Source: Nephrocerus scutellatus
Lineage: Eukaryota; Arthropoda; Insecta; Diptera; Pipunculidae
NCBI GenBank assembly: GCA_947095585.1
Contig: OX352763.1
Span: forward strand, 64,141,016 to 64,205,015
Direction of reading: 5' to 3'
DNA length: 64,000 nt
Positions 25,646 to 34,464 of the stretch are shown piece by piece. Positions within the stretch are counted from its first letter, which is position 1. The number at the start of each line of letters is the position of its first letter. The position numbers were made by a program, and so were the translations under genes. The notes below the pieces were generated by a model that did not search any database, was not told the DNA's origin, and worked only from the letters and a program-made list of their open reading frames with translations.

Positions 25646-26090
25646 TCACTACATAGTATAAAACAAAGTCGCTTTCTCTGTCCCTATATCCCTATGTATG
25701 CTTAGATCTTTAAAACTACGCAACGGATTTTGATGCGGTTTTTTTTAATAGATAAGAGTGATTGAAGAGGAAGGTTTATATGTATAATAACATCCATTAA
25801 ATAGTGGAGAAATACTGTTATTTTTGAGGTTTCTAATGTGATGTCGTAAATAATTGCATTTTTTCCGCTTACATTGCAAACGCAGGCTGAACCGTACGAG
25901 ATTTATCAAAATAATGTACTAAGTATTGTACACATTGAAAAGGTCTACAGAAAACTCCGCGATGGTATATGTCTATCTCTTATGAATATCCCACAATAAC
26001 ATTTTTTGTCATTTACTTTTTACGCGGGTGGTTAGGTTGGCGGGGTTCAGATGGATAGGGCAGCCGGGAAACACCGGGTATTTCCGCTAG
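25646..26090. mobile_element. Short non-autonomous Helitron, 445 bp
   Basis: This segment is absent from the second island copy, where GTATA is followed directly by TAATGATTAT (A 31844 / T 31845). Here the same flanks are split: ...GTATA, then an insert that begins TC and ends CTAG, then TAATGATTAT. Insertion between A and T, a 5' TC, a 3' CTRR terminus and no target-site duplication are the defining marks of Helitrons. A short CCGG/CCGG stem (26064-26067 and 26074-26077) lies 9 bases before CTAG. That matches the usual position of the terminal hairpin, but it is weak. The interior phrase AAAACTACGCAACGGATTTT belongs, from memory, to a Helitron-like repeat seen in many insects. There is no coding capacity, so mobility would need an autonomous partner. 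Confidence 0.85.
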
Positions 26091-26390
26091 TAATGATTAT
26101 ATTATGGCAACAGTTTCTATACAAATATGGAAGTGATATGTCCTCAGGTTAAAGAATTTACATGGAAGATTCTAACCATTATAAGTTAGTTTTTTTTAAC
26201 AAAATCAAGGCCTGCGTCTCGTAAAACCGTATGATGCTTTTGCATTGCGTAAAAAAATAAACGTATCCGTCAAAATGCATCTTGTATTTATTTGCATGTA
26301 TATCGAGTGCATCTGAATTTGTTGTTAAAGTTAACAGAGCTCTAACAAAGAAAAAATTTAAATGGTCGATAAAAATTAATTTTTCGCGTG

Positions 26391-26486
26391 CTGTTTTCTT
26401 TTCTTTCGTCCCGAACAGACCTCAAAACCCACGGCCGTGTCTTCGACACAGCCTACCCTACTCTTTTGACGTGACAACGTCTCAGT
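26391..26486 (+). mobile_element. Retrotransposon 5'-region fragment, copy 1
   Basis: The segment from TTTTCTTTTCTTTCGTCCC through AAAACCCACGGCCGTG and TCTTCGACACAGCCTACCC to CGTCTCAG matches 32146-32240. It also matches 34190-34291, where it stands just upstream of a PHD-finger ORF1 start. Here no ORF1 follows. It contains a compact imperfect hairpin, GGC-c-GTGTC-TTC-GACAC-a-GCC. This copy ends with CGTGACAACGTC, whereas the 34-kb copy carries the reverse complement of that arm at its left side. Confidence 0.6.
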
Positions 26487-26525
26487 ACAAGGGGTGCATG
26501 TTCAAAAAGTCAAATGTTAAATATC

Positions 26526-26606
26526 CACTGTTGTGGTCACTGTTAATGCTAACACTGTTGTGATCACTGTTAATGCTCACACTGTTGTGGTCACTGTTAA
26601 TGCTCA
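26526..26606. repeat. 27-bp minisatellite, three units
   Basis: Three 27-bp units begin CACTGTTGTG(G/A)TCACTG and differ at one or two bases. The corresponding site in the second island (32281-32307) has a single unit, so the array expanded or contracted after the island duplicated. A 93-codon frame runs through it but is not conserved. Confidence 0.85.
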
Positions 26607-26626
26607 CACTTTTAAATATCAGTACT

Positions 26627-27900
26627 TTGGGAACTAAGTCATTTCCCAAGAGATTCGCATGAAACTCGGAATGTAGGACTGACTAATATGTGACTATAAG
26701 ACTTGTTCCTATGGAAATTCTAGGATCTGGCCAATAGGGTCTGGGATTTTTGGAACCAAGCCATTTCTCAAGGGATTCGTATGAAACTCGAAATGTAGGA
26801 CTAATATGTGACTATAAGACTTGTTCCTATGGAAATTCTGGGATCTGGCCAATAGGGTCTGGGATTTTTGGAACCAAGCCATTTCTCAAGGGATTCGTAT
26901 GAAACTCGGAATGTAGGACTAATATGTGACTATTAGACTTGTTCCTATGGAAATTCTGGGATCTGGCCAATAGGGTCTGGGATTTTTGGAACAAAGCCAT
27001 TTCTCAAGGGATTCGTATGAAACTCGTAATGTAGGACTAATATGTGACTATAAGACTTGTTCCTATGGAAATTTTGGGATCTGGCCAATAGGGTCTGGGA
27101 TTTGTGGAACCAAGCCATTTCTCAAGGAATTCGTATGAAACTCGGAATGTAGGACTAATATGTGACTTTAAGAGTCCCAGCACACTAGAGACTTTTTTAT
27201 CGGCCGATAGTTTGGTCGTTTTCGGCTGCCAGTGCGCACACTGTGCCGATTAAACAGTCGGGTTAGTGGTGAGTGCACAGACAAAGACAAAGTTGAATGG
27301 CAATCGTGTCGCACATTCAACTTATTTATCGGCCGATCCCAAATCGTTGTGTCTGCGCACTTGCATACATGTTCATACTGATTCAAACTATCGGCCGACA
27401 GAAAGTCTCTAGTGTGCGGGGACTCTAAGACTTGTTCCTATGGAAATTCTGGGATCTGGCCAATAGGGTCTGGGATTTTTGGAACCAAGCCATTTCTCAA
27501 GGGATTCGTATGAAACTCGGAATGTAGGACTAATATGTGACTATAAGACTTGTTCCTATGGAAGTTCTGGGATCTGGCCAATAGGGCCTGGGATTTTTGG
27601 AACCAAGCCATTTCTCAAGGGATTCGTATGAAACTCGGAATGTAGGACTAATATGTGACTATAAGACTTGTTCCTATGGAAATTCTGGAATCTGGCCAAT
27701 AGGGCCTGGGATTTTTGGAACCAAGCCATTTCTCAAGGGATTCGTATGAAACTCAGAATGTGGGACTAATATGTGACTATAAGACTTGTTCCTATGGAAA
27801 TTCTGGGATCTGGCCAATAGGGTCTGGGATTTTTGGAACCAAGCCATTTCTCAAGGGATTCGTATGAAACTCGGAATGTAGGACTAATATGTGACTATAA
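26627..27900 (+). repeat. Satellite family B array 1 (118-bp monomer)
   Basis: About eight to nine copies are present; a canonical unit is 27539-27656. Family B keeps the same length, orientation and register as family A. It shares AATGTAGGACTAA, ATGTGACTATAAGA and TTCCTATGGAA. Across the middle it differs, with GGGATCTGGCCAATAGGG, CTGGGATTTTTGGAACC, AAGCCATTTCTCAAGGG and TTCGTATGAAACTCGG. It therefore descends from a common ancestor with A but has been homogenised separately. A MITE interrupts it at 27172-27425. The array passes into family A at about 27901, where GACTTGTTCC becomes GATTTCTTCC. Confidence 0.93.
27172..27425. mobile_element. 254-bp MITE with TAA target-site duplication, copy 1
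   Basis: Terminal inverted repeats of 24 bp begin GAGTCCC and read GCACACTAGAGACTTT, with a single mismatch (A/C). After a small gap the inverted similarity continues through TCGGCCGATAGTTTG. The element is flanked by TAA at 27169-27171 and 27426-27428, and uninterrupted B monomers carry that TAA once (GACTATAAGACTTG). A 3-bp TAA duplication with this kind of terminus fits PIF/Harbinger-type MITEs (usual target TWA). The superfamily assignment is an inference. There is no coding capacity; the 72-codon minus-strand frame inside it is not meaningful. Confidence 0.85.
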
Positions 27901-30574
27901 GATTTCTTCCTATGGAAATTCTGGAATATGATCATTATTGTCTGGAATTTCTGGAACAAAGCAACTTCTCAAGCGATTCGCATGAAATTTGGAATGTAGG
28001 ACTAAGATGTTACTATAAGATTTCTTCCTTTGGAAATTCTGAAATATAATCATTACTGTCTGGAATTTCTGGAACAAAGCAATTTCTCAAGCGATTCGCA
28101 TGAAATTCGGAATGTAGGACTAAGATGTGACTATAAGATTTCTTCCTATGGAAATTCTGGAATATAATCATTATTGTCTGGAATATCTGGAACAAAGCAA
28201 TTTCCCAAGCGATTTGCATGAAATTCGGAATGTAGGACTAAGATGCGACTATAAGATTTCTTCCTATGGAACCTCTGGAATATGATCATTATTGTCTGGA
28301 ATTTCTGGAACAAACCAATTTTTCAAGCGATTCGCACGAAATTCGGAATGTGTGACAAAGATGTGACTATAAGATTTCTTCCTATGGAACTTCTGGAATA
28401 TGATCATTATTGTCTGGAATTTCTGGAACAAACCAATTTCTCAAGCGACTCGCATGAAATTCGGAATGTAGGACTAAGATGGGACTATAAGATTTCTTCC
28501 TATGGAACTTTTGGAATATGATCATTATTGTCTGGAATTTCTGGAACAAAGCAATTTTTCAAGCGATTCGCACGAAATTTGGAATGTGTGACAAAGATGT
28601 AACTATAAGATTTCTTCCTATAGAACTTTTGGAATATGATCATTATTGTCTGGAATTTCTGGAACAAAGCAATTTTTCAAGCGATTCGCACGAAATTCGG
28701 AAGGTGCGACTAAGATGTGACTATAAGATTTCTCCCTATGGAAATTCTGGAATATGATCAATATGGTCTGGAATTTCTGGAGCAAAGAAATTTTTCAAGC
28801 GACTCGCACGAAATTCGGAAGGTGCGACTAAGATGTGACTATAAGATTTCTTCCTATGGAAATTCTGGAATATGATCAATATGGTCTGGAATTTCTGGAA
28901 CAAACCAATTTTTCAAGCGATTCGCACGAAATTCGGAATGTGTGACAAAGATGTGACTATAAGATTTCTTCCTATGGAACTTTTGGAATATGATCATTAT
29001 TGTCTGGAATTTCTGGATCAAAGCAATTTCTCAAGCGATTCGCATGAAATTCGGAATGTAGGACTAAGATGTGACTATAAGATTTCTTCCTATGGAACTT
29101 CTGGAATATGATCATTATTGTCTGGAATTTCTGGAACAAAGCAATTTTTCAAGCGATTCGCATGAAATTCGGAATGTAGGACTAAGATGTGACTATAAGA
29201 TTTCTTCTTATGGAACTTCTGGAATATGATCATTATTGTCTGGAATTTCTGGAGCAAATCATTTTCTCAAGCGATTCGCATGAAATTCGGAATGTAGGAC
29301 TAAGATGTGACTATAACATTTCTTCCTATGGAAATTCTAGAATATGATTATTATGGTCTGGAATTTCTGGATCAAAGCAATTTCTCAAGCGATTCGCATG
29401 AATATCGGAATGTAGAACTAAGATGTGACTATAAGATTTCTTCCTATGGAACTTCTGGAATATGATCATTATTGTCTGGAATTTCTGGAACAAAGCAATT
29501 TTTCAAGCGATTCGCATGAAATTCGGAATGTAGGACTAAGATGTGACTATAAGATTTCTTCCTATGGAACTTTTGGAATATGATCATTATTGTCTGGAAT
29601 TTATGGATCCAAGCAATTTCTCAAGCGATTCGCATGAAATTCGGAATGCAGGACTAAGATGTGACTATAAGATTTCTTCCTATGGAACTTCTGGAATATG
29701 ATCATTATGGTCTGGAATTTCTGGAACAAAGCAATTTTTCAAGCGATTCGCATGAAATTCGGAATGTAGGACTAAGATGTGACTATAAGATTTCTTCTTA
29801 TGGAACTTCTGGAATATGATCATTATTGTCTGGAATTTCTGGAGCAAATCAATTTCTCAAGCGATTCGCATGAAATTCGGAATGTAGGACTAAGATGTGA
29901 CTATAAGATTTCTTCCTATGGATATTCTGGAATATGATCAATATGGTCTGGAATTTCTGGAGCAAATCAATTTCTCAAGATTCACATGAAATTCGGAATA
30001 CAGGACTAAGATGTGACTATAAGATTTCTTCCTATGGAACTTCTGGAATATGATCATTATTGTCTGGAATTTCTGGAACAAAGCAATTTTTCAAGTGATT
30101 CGCATGAAATTCGGAATGTAGGACTAAGATGTGACTATAAGATTTCTTCTTATGGAACTTCTGGAATATGATCATTATTGTCTGGAATTTCTGGAGCAAA
30201 TCAATTTCTCAAGCGATTCGCATGAAATTCGGAATGTAGGACTAAGATGTGATTATAAGATTTCTTCCTATGGAATTTCCGGAATATAATCATTATTGTC
30301 TGGAATTTCTGAAACAAAGCAATTTTTCAAGCGATTCGCATGAAATTCGGAATGTAGGACTAAGATGCGATTATAAGACTTCTTCCTATGGAATTTCCGG
30401 AATATAATCATTATTGTCTGGAATTTCTGAAACAAAGCAATTTTTCAAGCGATTCGCATGAAATTCGGAATGTAGGACTAAGATGCGATTATAAGACTTC
30501 TTCCTATGGAAATTCTGGAATATGATCATTATGGTCTGGAATTTCGAGAACTAAGCAATTTCTCAAGCGACTCG
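27901..30574 (+). repeat. Satellite family A array 2
   Basis: About 23 monomers of family A lie between the B array and the second island. The stretch at about 29110-30120 follows the variant order seen at about 1710-2700 (CAAATCATTTTCTC, GAAATTCTAGAATATGATTATTATGG, GGAATTTATGGATC, GATCAATATGG), but with more substitutions than copies inside array 1. It therefore belongs to the same higher-order family but is less homogenised. Near 30250-30430 two monomers carry the private form GGAATTTCCGGAATATAATC. Confidence 0.92.
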
Positions 30575-30942
30575 TACCTTTTAATTTAATCGTAATATTG
30601 GCCACAACGTCAAAGAAATTTCACTCCAACCGCGCGTAAAGATTACATGCACTCATTTTTTTAACAGCTCTTACTTATCCTACTACTATCAACGCAACTG
30701 CATTACTGTGTTTGGGCAGTGATATGCTAATCCAATATGCACCCACCTCACAATTAATTGTTATGAACATTTAGATCAGCTTATAAATTATTTATTCTGT
30801 TGTATTTGATGTGATTGATGATGATGTATGTTATTTCAATAACATACAATCAAGCTCACAGCTTGAGCAGAACGAAACAAACATATGCAGTAGTAGGCTG
30901 TGGTCAACAATTCCGCTATGATGATATTGATGCCATACCAAC

Positions 30943-31204
30943 ACCTTCTCTATAGAAAGCCCAACTCATCGCATACTAATGCTGTAAACCCATGCCAAAC
31001 GCATCTGTGTTTGTGGGATGTGAATACAGTGTACAAAAAATAAGCAATTGCAAAGAGCGAGAAACGTAAGATGTGGTAGTGGGAAACAGAAAAATTTTAT
31101 ATGGATTTTGCTCTTTAACTGATTACTAATACAAATACGTTTGGTCTTAATCTAAGCATGTATCTGTGTACGATCGGAACAGTTGGGCTTTCTATAGAGA
31201 AGGT
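30943..31204. mobile_element. Candidate inverted-repeat element, copy 2
   Basis: This is the same 24-bp inverted repeat pair as at 24737-24998 (arms 30943-30966 and 31181-31204), with the GCCATACCA direct repeat again outside both arms. It was inherited through duplication of the island rather than by independent insertion, because position and flanks are identical. Confidence 0.45.
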
Positions 31205-32145
31205 TTTGTGCCATACCACTTCCCCAACAACTCAATCACCCTCTGTCTCTCTCTACGGCTAATATGTGTATGTGTAGTACTAGTAATTGTATTGAAACCC
31301 GAAAGTTCCCTTCGGTGTTCTGCTTACTCGTTCTCTTAGCCTTGCAGTTGCAACTTGCAACCCACACGGTTCCACGAAAAAGGTTTGTGTTGGTTCTCTG
31401 CTTGCTTTCTCTCAGCTTTTCTTTAAAAATTTATAAATTACAAAATTCTCAGTGAAGGAAATGAGCGAGAAACGTAAGTTTCGGTAGTGAGAAACATTTT
31501 TATATGGATTTAGCTCTCTTGTTCTCTTTTAAGCCTGTATTCTTAAACAGTTGGGCATTCTGTAGAGAAGGTTATGAGTAACAGTTTCTGTTAGTTTATT
31601 ATCTGCTTGTTCCCTTTCGGCTTTTTTTTTAACATTCTGTTCGTCTTCTATCTTTATATAACAGACGGTTCGCCATTCACTTCTTATTAAATTAACTATG
31701 CTTATCATTGTACTGACTGTATACTAAAGAAAATCAAACAATAATCTTTAATATACGGTTCATTTCTCATTGTTTATAGAATAATGACTCTGAAATATTC
31801 TTTCAGTACCATACGGTACTTTTCCACATATACACTTTTGTATATAATGATTATATTATGACAACACTTTCTATACAAATATGGAAGTGATATGGCCTCA
31901 GGTTAAAGAATTTACATGGAAGGTTCTAACCATTATAAGTTAGTTTTTTTTAACAAAATCAAGGCCTGCGTCTCGTAAAACCGTATGATGCTTTTGCATT
32001 GCGTAAAAAAAATAAACGTATCCGTCAAAATGCATCTTGTATTTATTTGCATGTATATCGAGTGCATCTGAATTTGTTGTTAAAGTTAACAGAGCTCTAA
32101 CAAATAAAAAATTTAAATGGTCGATTAAAATTAATTTTTCGCGTG

Positions 32146-32240
32146 CTGTTTTCTTTTCTTTCGTCCCGGACAGACCTCAAAACCCACGGCCGTGTCTTCG
32201 ACACAGCCTACCCTACTCTTTTGACGTGACAACGTCTCAG
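32146..32240 (+). mobile_element. Retrotransposon 5'-region fragment, copy 2
   Basis: This matches 26391-26486 with a very small number of changes (for example CCCGGACAG here against CCCGAACAG), and it matches 34190-34291. It contains the same GTGTC-TTC-GACAC hairpin. The 108-codon frame that starts upstream at 32037 runs into satellite B and is not a gene. Confidence 0.6.
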
Positions 32241-32327
32241 TACAAGGAGTGCATGTTCAAAAAGTCAAATGTTAAATATTCACTGTTGTGGTCACTGTTA
32301 ATGCTCACACTTTTAAATATCAGTACT

Positions 32328-33125
32328 TTGGGAACTAAGCCATTTCCCAAGAGATTCGCATGAAACTCGGAATGTAGGACTAATATGTGACTATAAGACT
32401 TGTTCCTATGGAAATTCTAGGATCTGGCCAATAGGGTCTGGGATTTTTGGAACCAAGCCATTTCTCAAGGGATTTGTATGAAACTCGGAATGTAGGACTA
32501 ATATGTGACTATAAGAGTCCCAGCACACTAGAGACTTTTTTATCGGCCGATAGTTTGGTCGTTTTCGGCTGCCAGTGCGCACACTGTGCCGATTAAACAG
32601 TCGGGTTAGTGGTGAGTGCACAGACAGAGACAAAGTTGAATGGCAATCGTGTCGCACATTCAACTTATTTATCGGCCGATACCAAATCGTTGTGTCTGCG
32701 CACTTGCATACATGTTCATACAGATTCAAACTATCGGCCGACAGAAAGTCTCTAGTGTGCGGGGACTCTAAGACTTGTTCCTATGGAAATTCTGGGATCT
32801 GGCCAACAGGGTCTGGGATTTTTGGAACCAAGCCATTTCTCAAGGGATTCGTATGAAACACGGAATGTAGGACTTATATGTGACTATAAGACTTGTTCCT
32901 ATGGAAATTCTGGAATCTGGCCAATAGGGCCTGGGATTTTTGGAACCAAGCCATTTCTCAAGGGATTCGTATGAAACTCAGAATGTGGGACTAATATGTG
33001 ACTATAAGATTTCTTCCTATGGAAATTCTGGGATCTGGCCAATAGGGTCTGGGATTTTTGGAACCAAGCCATTTCTCAAGGGATTCGTATGAAACACGGA
33101 ATGTAGGACTAATATGTGACTATAA
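32328..33125 (+). repeat. Satellite family B array 2
   Basis: About four to five B monomers are interrupted by the same MITE as array 1. The monomer at about 33009 has the A-type GATTTCTTCC beside a B-type middle (GGGATCTGGCC), so A/B recombinants exist within the array. The array ends in a partial A monomer. Confidence 0.9.
32515..32768. mobile_element. 254-bp MITE with TAA target-site duplication, copy 2
   Basis: This copy has the same length, termini and insertion point as 27172-27425, flanked by TAA at 32512-32514 and 32769-32771. Insertion at the same monomer position next to the duplicated island shows that it was copied as part of the segmental duplication. A few internal substitutions separate the two copies (for example GATCCCAAATCG against GATACCAAATCG). 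Confidence 0.85.
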
Positions 33126-33216
33126 GATTTCTTCCTATGGAAATTCTGGAATATAATCATTATTGTCTGGAATTTCTGGAACAAAGCAATTTCTCAAGCG
33201 ATTCGCATGAAATTCG
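33126..33216 (+). repeat. Truncated family A monomer
   Basis: A single A monomer runs from GATTTCTTCC to GCATGAAATTCG and then breaks into unrelated CCATTTTTTTGTGC. It marks the right edge of the satellite before the retroelement-rich gap. Confidence 0.85.
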
Positions 33217-34060
33217 CCATTTTTTTGTGCAGCACAAGCTGCGAAGCTACTTAATTCTTTACCGCAGCCGTAGTGATAGTATAGTCTCTGTTCATTTTCC
33301 TATCAGTGCTCTGTTTTGCTCTTTCTATCAACATTGTGAGTGAGTGCTCTCGTGTTTGGTCGTGTAACAGAAAACAATACTACAGAAATAAGAGAACAAA
33401 GCAAAATAAATTTAATGAGAAATAATTGGCCTGCATGTTTGAAAGCGACATTCTTACCATACCATTTCGAAGCATGGGCAGCCCTCACTACTTTTCTCTT
33501 CTAATTTAATTTAAAACTACTCAAATTTTTTATGAGTTGAAACCAAAAGCTGCATTACTGTGTTTGGGCAGTAATATGCAATATGCAGCAACTTCACAGT
33601 TAGTGGTTATGAACATTAAAATTCGCTTATATTTTTGTGCATCTCAAGCTGCGTAACTCCTTAATTCTTTACCGCAGCCGTAGTGATAGTATAGTCTCTG
33701 TTCATTTTCCTATCAGTGCTCTGCTCTGCCCTTTCTATCAACATTGTGAGTGAGTGCTCTCGTGTTTGGTCGTGTAACAGAAAACAATACTACTATAAGT
33801 TACAGAAATAAGAGAACAATGCAAAAGAAATTTAATGAGAAATAATTGGCCTGCATGTTTGAAAGCGACATTCTTACCATACCATTTCGAAGCATGGACA
33901 GCACTACTCACTACTTTTCTCTTCTAATTTAATTTAAAACTACTCAAATTTTTTATGAGTTGAAACCAAAAGCTGCATTACTGTGTTTGGGCAGTAATAT
34001 GCAATATGCAGCAACTTCACAGTTAGTGGTTATGAACATTAAAATTCGCTTATAAATAAT
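33217..34060. repeat. Two tandem units of about 410-423 bp
   Basis: The unit that starts TTTTTTGTGC at 33221 recurs at 33631. Both contain ACCGCAGCCGTAGTGATAG, GTGAGTGAGTGCTCTCGTG, AATAATTGGCCTGCATG and GCATTACTGTGTTTGGGCAG, and end at TTCGCTTAT (33630 and 34053). The second unit has a small insertion (TACTATAAGT). The last third resembles the islands at about 24490-24590, so this gap and the islands share an ancestor. Tandem units just upstream of a LINE 5' end could be repeated promoter monomers, as known in some LINEs, but that is inference. No gene is supported. Confidence 0.7.
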
Positions 34061-34189
34061 TTATATAAATGTGATGTGATGATGATGTATGTGATGAGCT
34101 ACGGTGCAAGAAGTAGGACTTGTATTTAGTATAGAATTTTTTTTTTAATATATCCGTCCGTGTTTATGTCCCACAGACAACAAGATCTT
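34061..34189. other. Linker between tandem units and LINE 5' end
   Basis: This AT-rich sequence begins AATAATTTATATAAATG and contains GATGATGATGTATGTGATG, which resembles 24605-24625 in the island but lacks the twin hairpin. It ends near ACAAGATCTTTG. I recognise no feature in it. Confidence 0.4.
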
Positions 34190-34448
34190 TGTTTTCTTTT
34201 CTTTCGTCCCGGACAGACGTTGTCACGCTCAAAACCCACGGCCGTGTCTTCGACACAGCCTACCCTGCTCTTTTTTTATAGATCGTCTCAGTCTGACAGT
34301 CATCGAGTGCGGATATAACTTAACAATGTCTAATTGCGATATCTACTGTATCAGTTGTTCACGGCCTGTTTTAAATAACAAAGCCGTTGTGTGCAAATTC
34401 TGCGGGAATTGTTATCATAAAGTATGTTCCGGGCTGGATAATAGTTAG
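34190..34448 (+). mobile_element. Truncated non-LTR retrotransposon 5' end (5' UTR plus ORF1 start)
   Basis: The 5' segment matches the island fragments at 26391-26486 and 32146-32240. Beyond CGTCTCAG it continues as GTCTGACAGTCATCGAG and reaches an ATG at 34326 with an ORF1-like reading frame. After the stop the sequence changes to AT-rich repeat, and no ORF2 or reverse transcriptase is present. A PHD-type zinc finger at the N terminus of ORF1 is a recurrent feature of CR1/Jockey-group LINEs, so a member of that assemblage is the best guess. Confidence 0.55.
34326..34448 (+). pseudogene. ORF1 N-terminal fragment with PHD-like zinc finger (40 codons)
   Basis: Translation from ATG 34326 to TAG 34446-34448 gives 40 residues with cysteines and a histidine spaced C8-x2-C11-x11-C23-x2-C26-x4-H31-x2-C34. 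That is the first six ligands of a C4HC3 PHD finger. The last ligand pair is missing because the frame ends at residue 40, just after CSGLDNS. The spacing is too regular for chance in this otherwise non-coding DNA. In LINEs such a finger belongs to the nucleic-acid or protein-binding ORF1 product. This copy is a dead 5' remnant. A cellular PHD gene fragment is a less likely alternative, because the upstream sequence is a repeat found three times here. Confidence 0.6.
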
Positions 34449-34464
34449 AAATATTAGTTTAAAT

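Larger units (their letters stand above)
24369..26626. repeat. Non-satellite island, copy 1 (2258 bp)
   Basis: Satellite A stops after CAAGCGACTCG and resumes as family B at about TTGGGAACTAAG. The island recurs at 30575-32327. The length difference of about 505 bp is explained mostly by a 445-bp Helitron present only here and by two extra 27-bp minisatellite units. The island also contains twin hairpins, a 24-bp inverted-repeat pair, an internal partial duplication (GAGCGAGAAACG at 24849 and 25260; AGTTGGGC at 24975 and 25351) and a retrotransposon 5' fragment. Parts of it match 33.5-34.3 kb. The open frames at 24952-25284 and 26282-26563 are disrupted in the second copy, so I do not call genes. 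Confidence 0.85.
30575..32327. repeat. Non-satellite island, copy 2 (1753 bp)
   Basis: This is a colinear copy of 24369-26626, shifted by 6206 bp at its left end. It lacks the 445-bp Helitron (empty site A31844/T31845), has one 27-bp minisatellite unit instead of three, and has a shorter CT run near 31243. Scattered single-base differences are visible along its length. It has the same left boundary (CAAGCGACTCG then TACCTTTT) and the same right boundary (TTTGGGAACTAAG) as copy 1, so island and flanking satellite were duplicated as a unit. Confidence 0.88.

Noticed and set aside
26064..26077. Strong terminal hairpin of the Helitron
   Set aside because: Only a 4-bp CCGG stem is visible. I keep the Helitron call on its termini and empty site, not on this hairpin.
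26282..26563. 93-codon frame in island 1 and 108-codon counterpart at 32037-32363
   Set aside because: It runs through the LINE 5' fragment and the minisatellite, and in copy 2 into satellite B. The C-terminal parts differ because of repeat number.
33303..33488. Minus-strand 61-codon frame in the tandem-unit region
   Set aside because: It is interrupted in the second tandem unit, with no recognisable domain.
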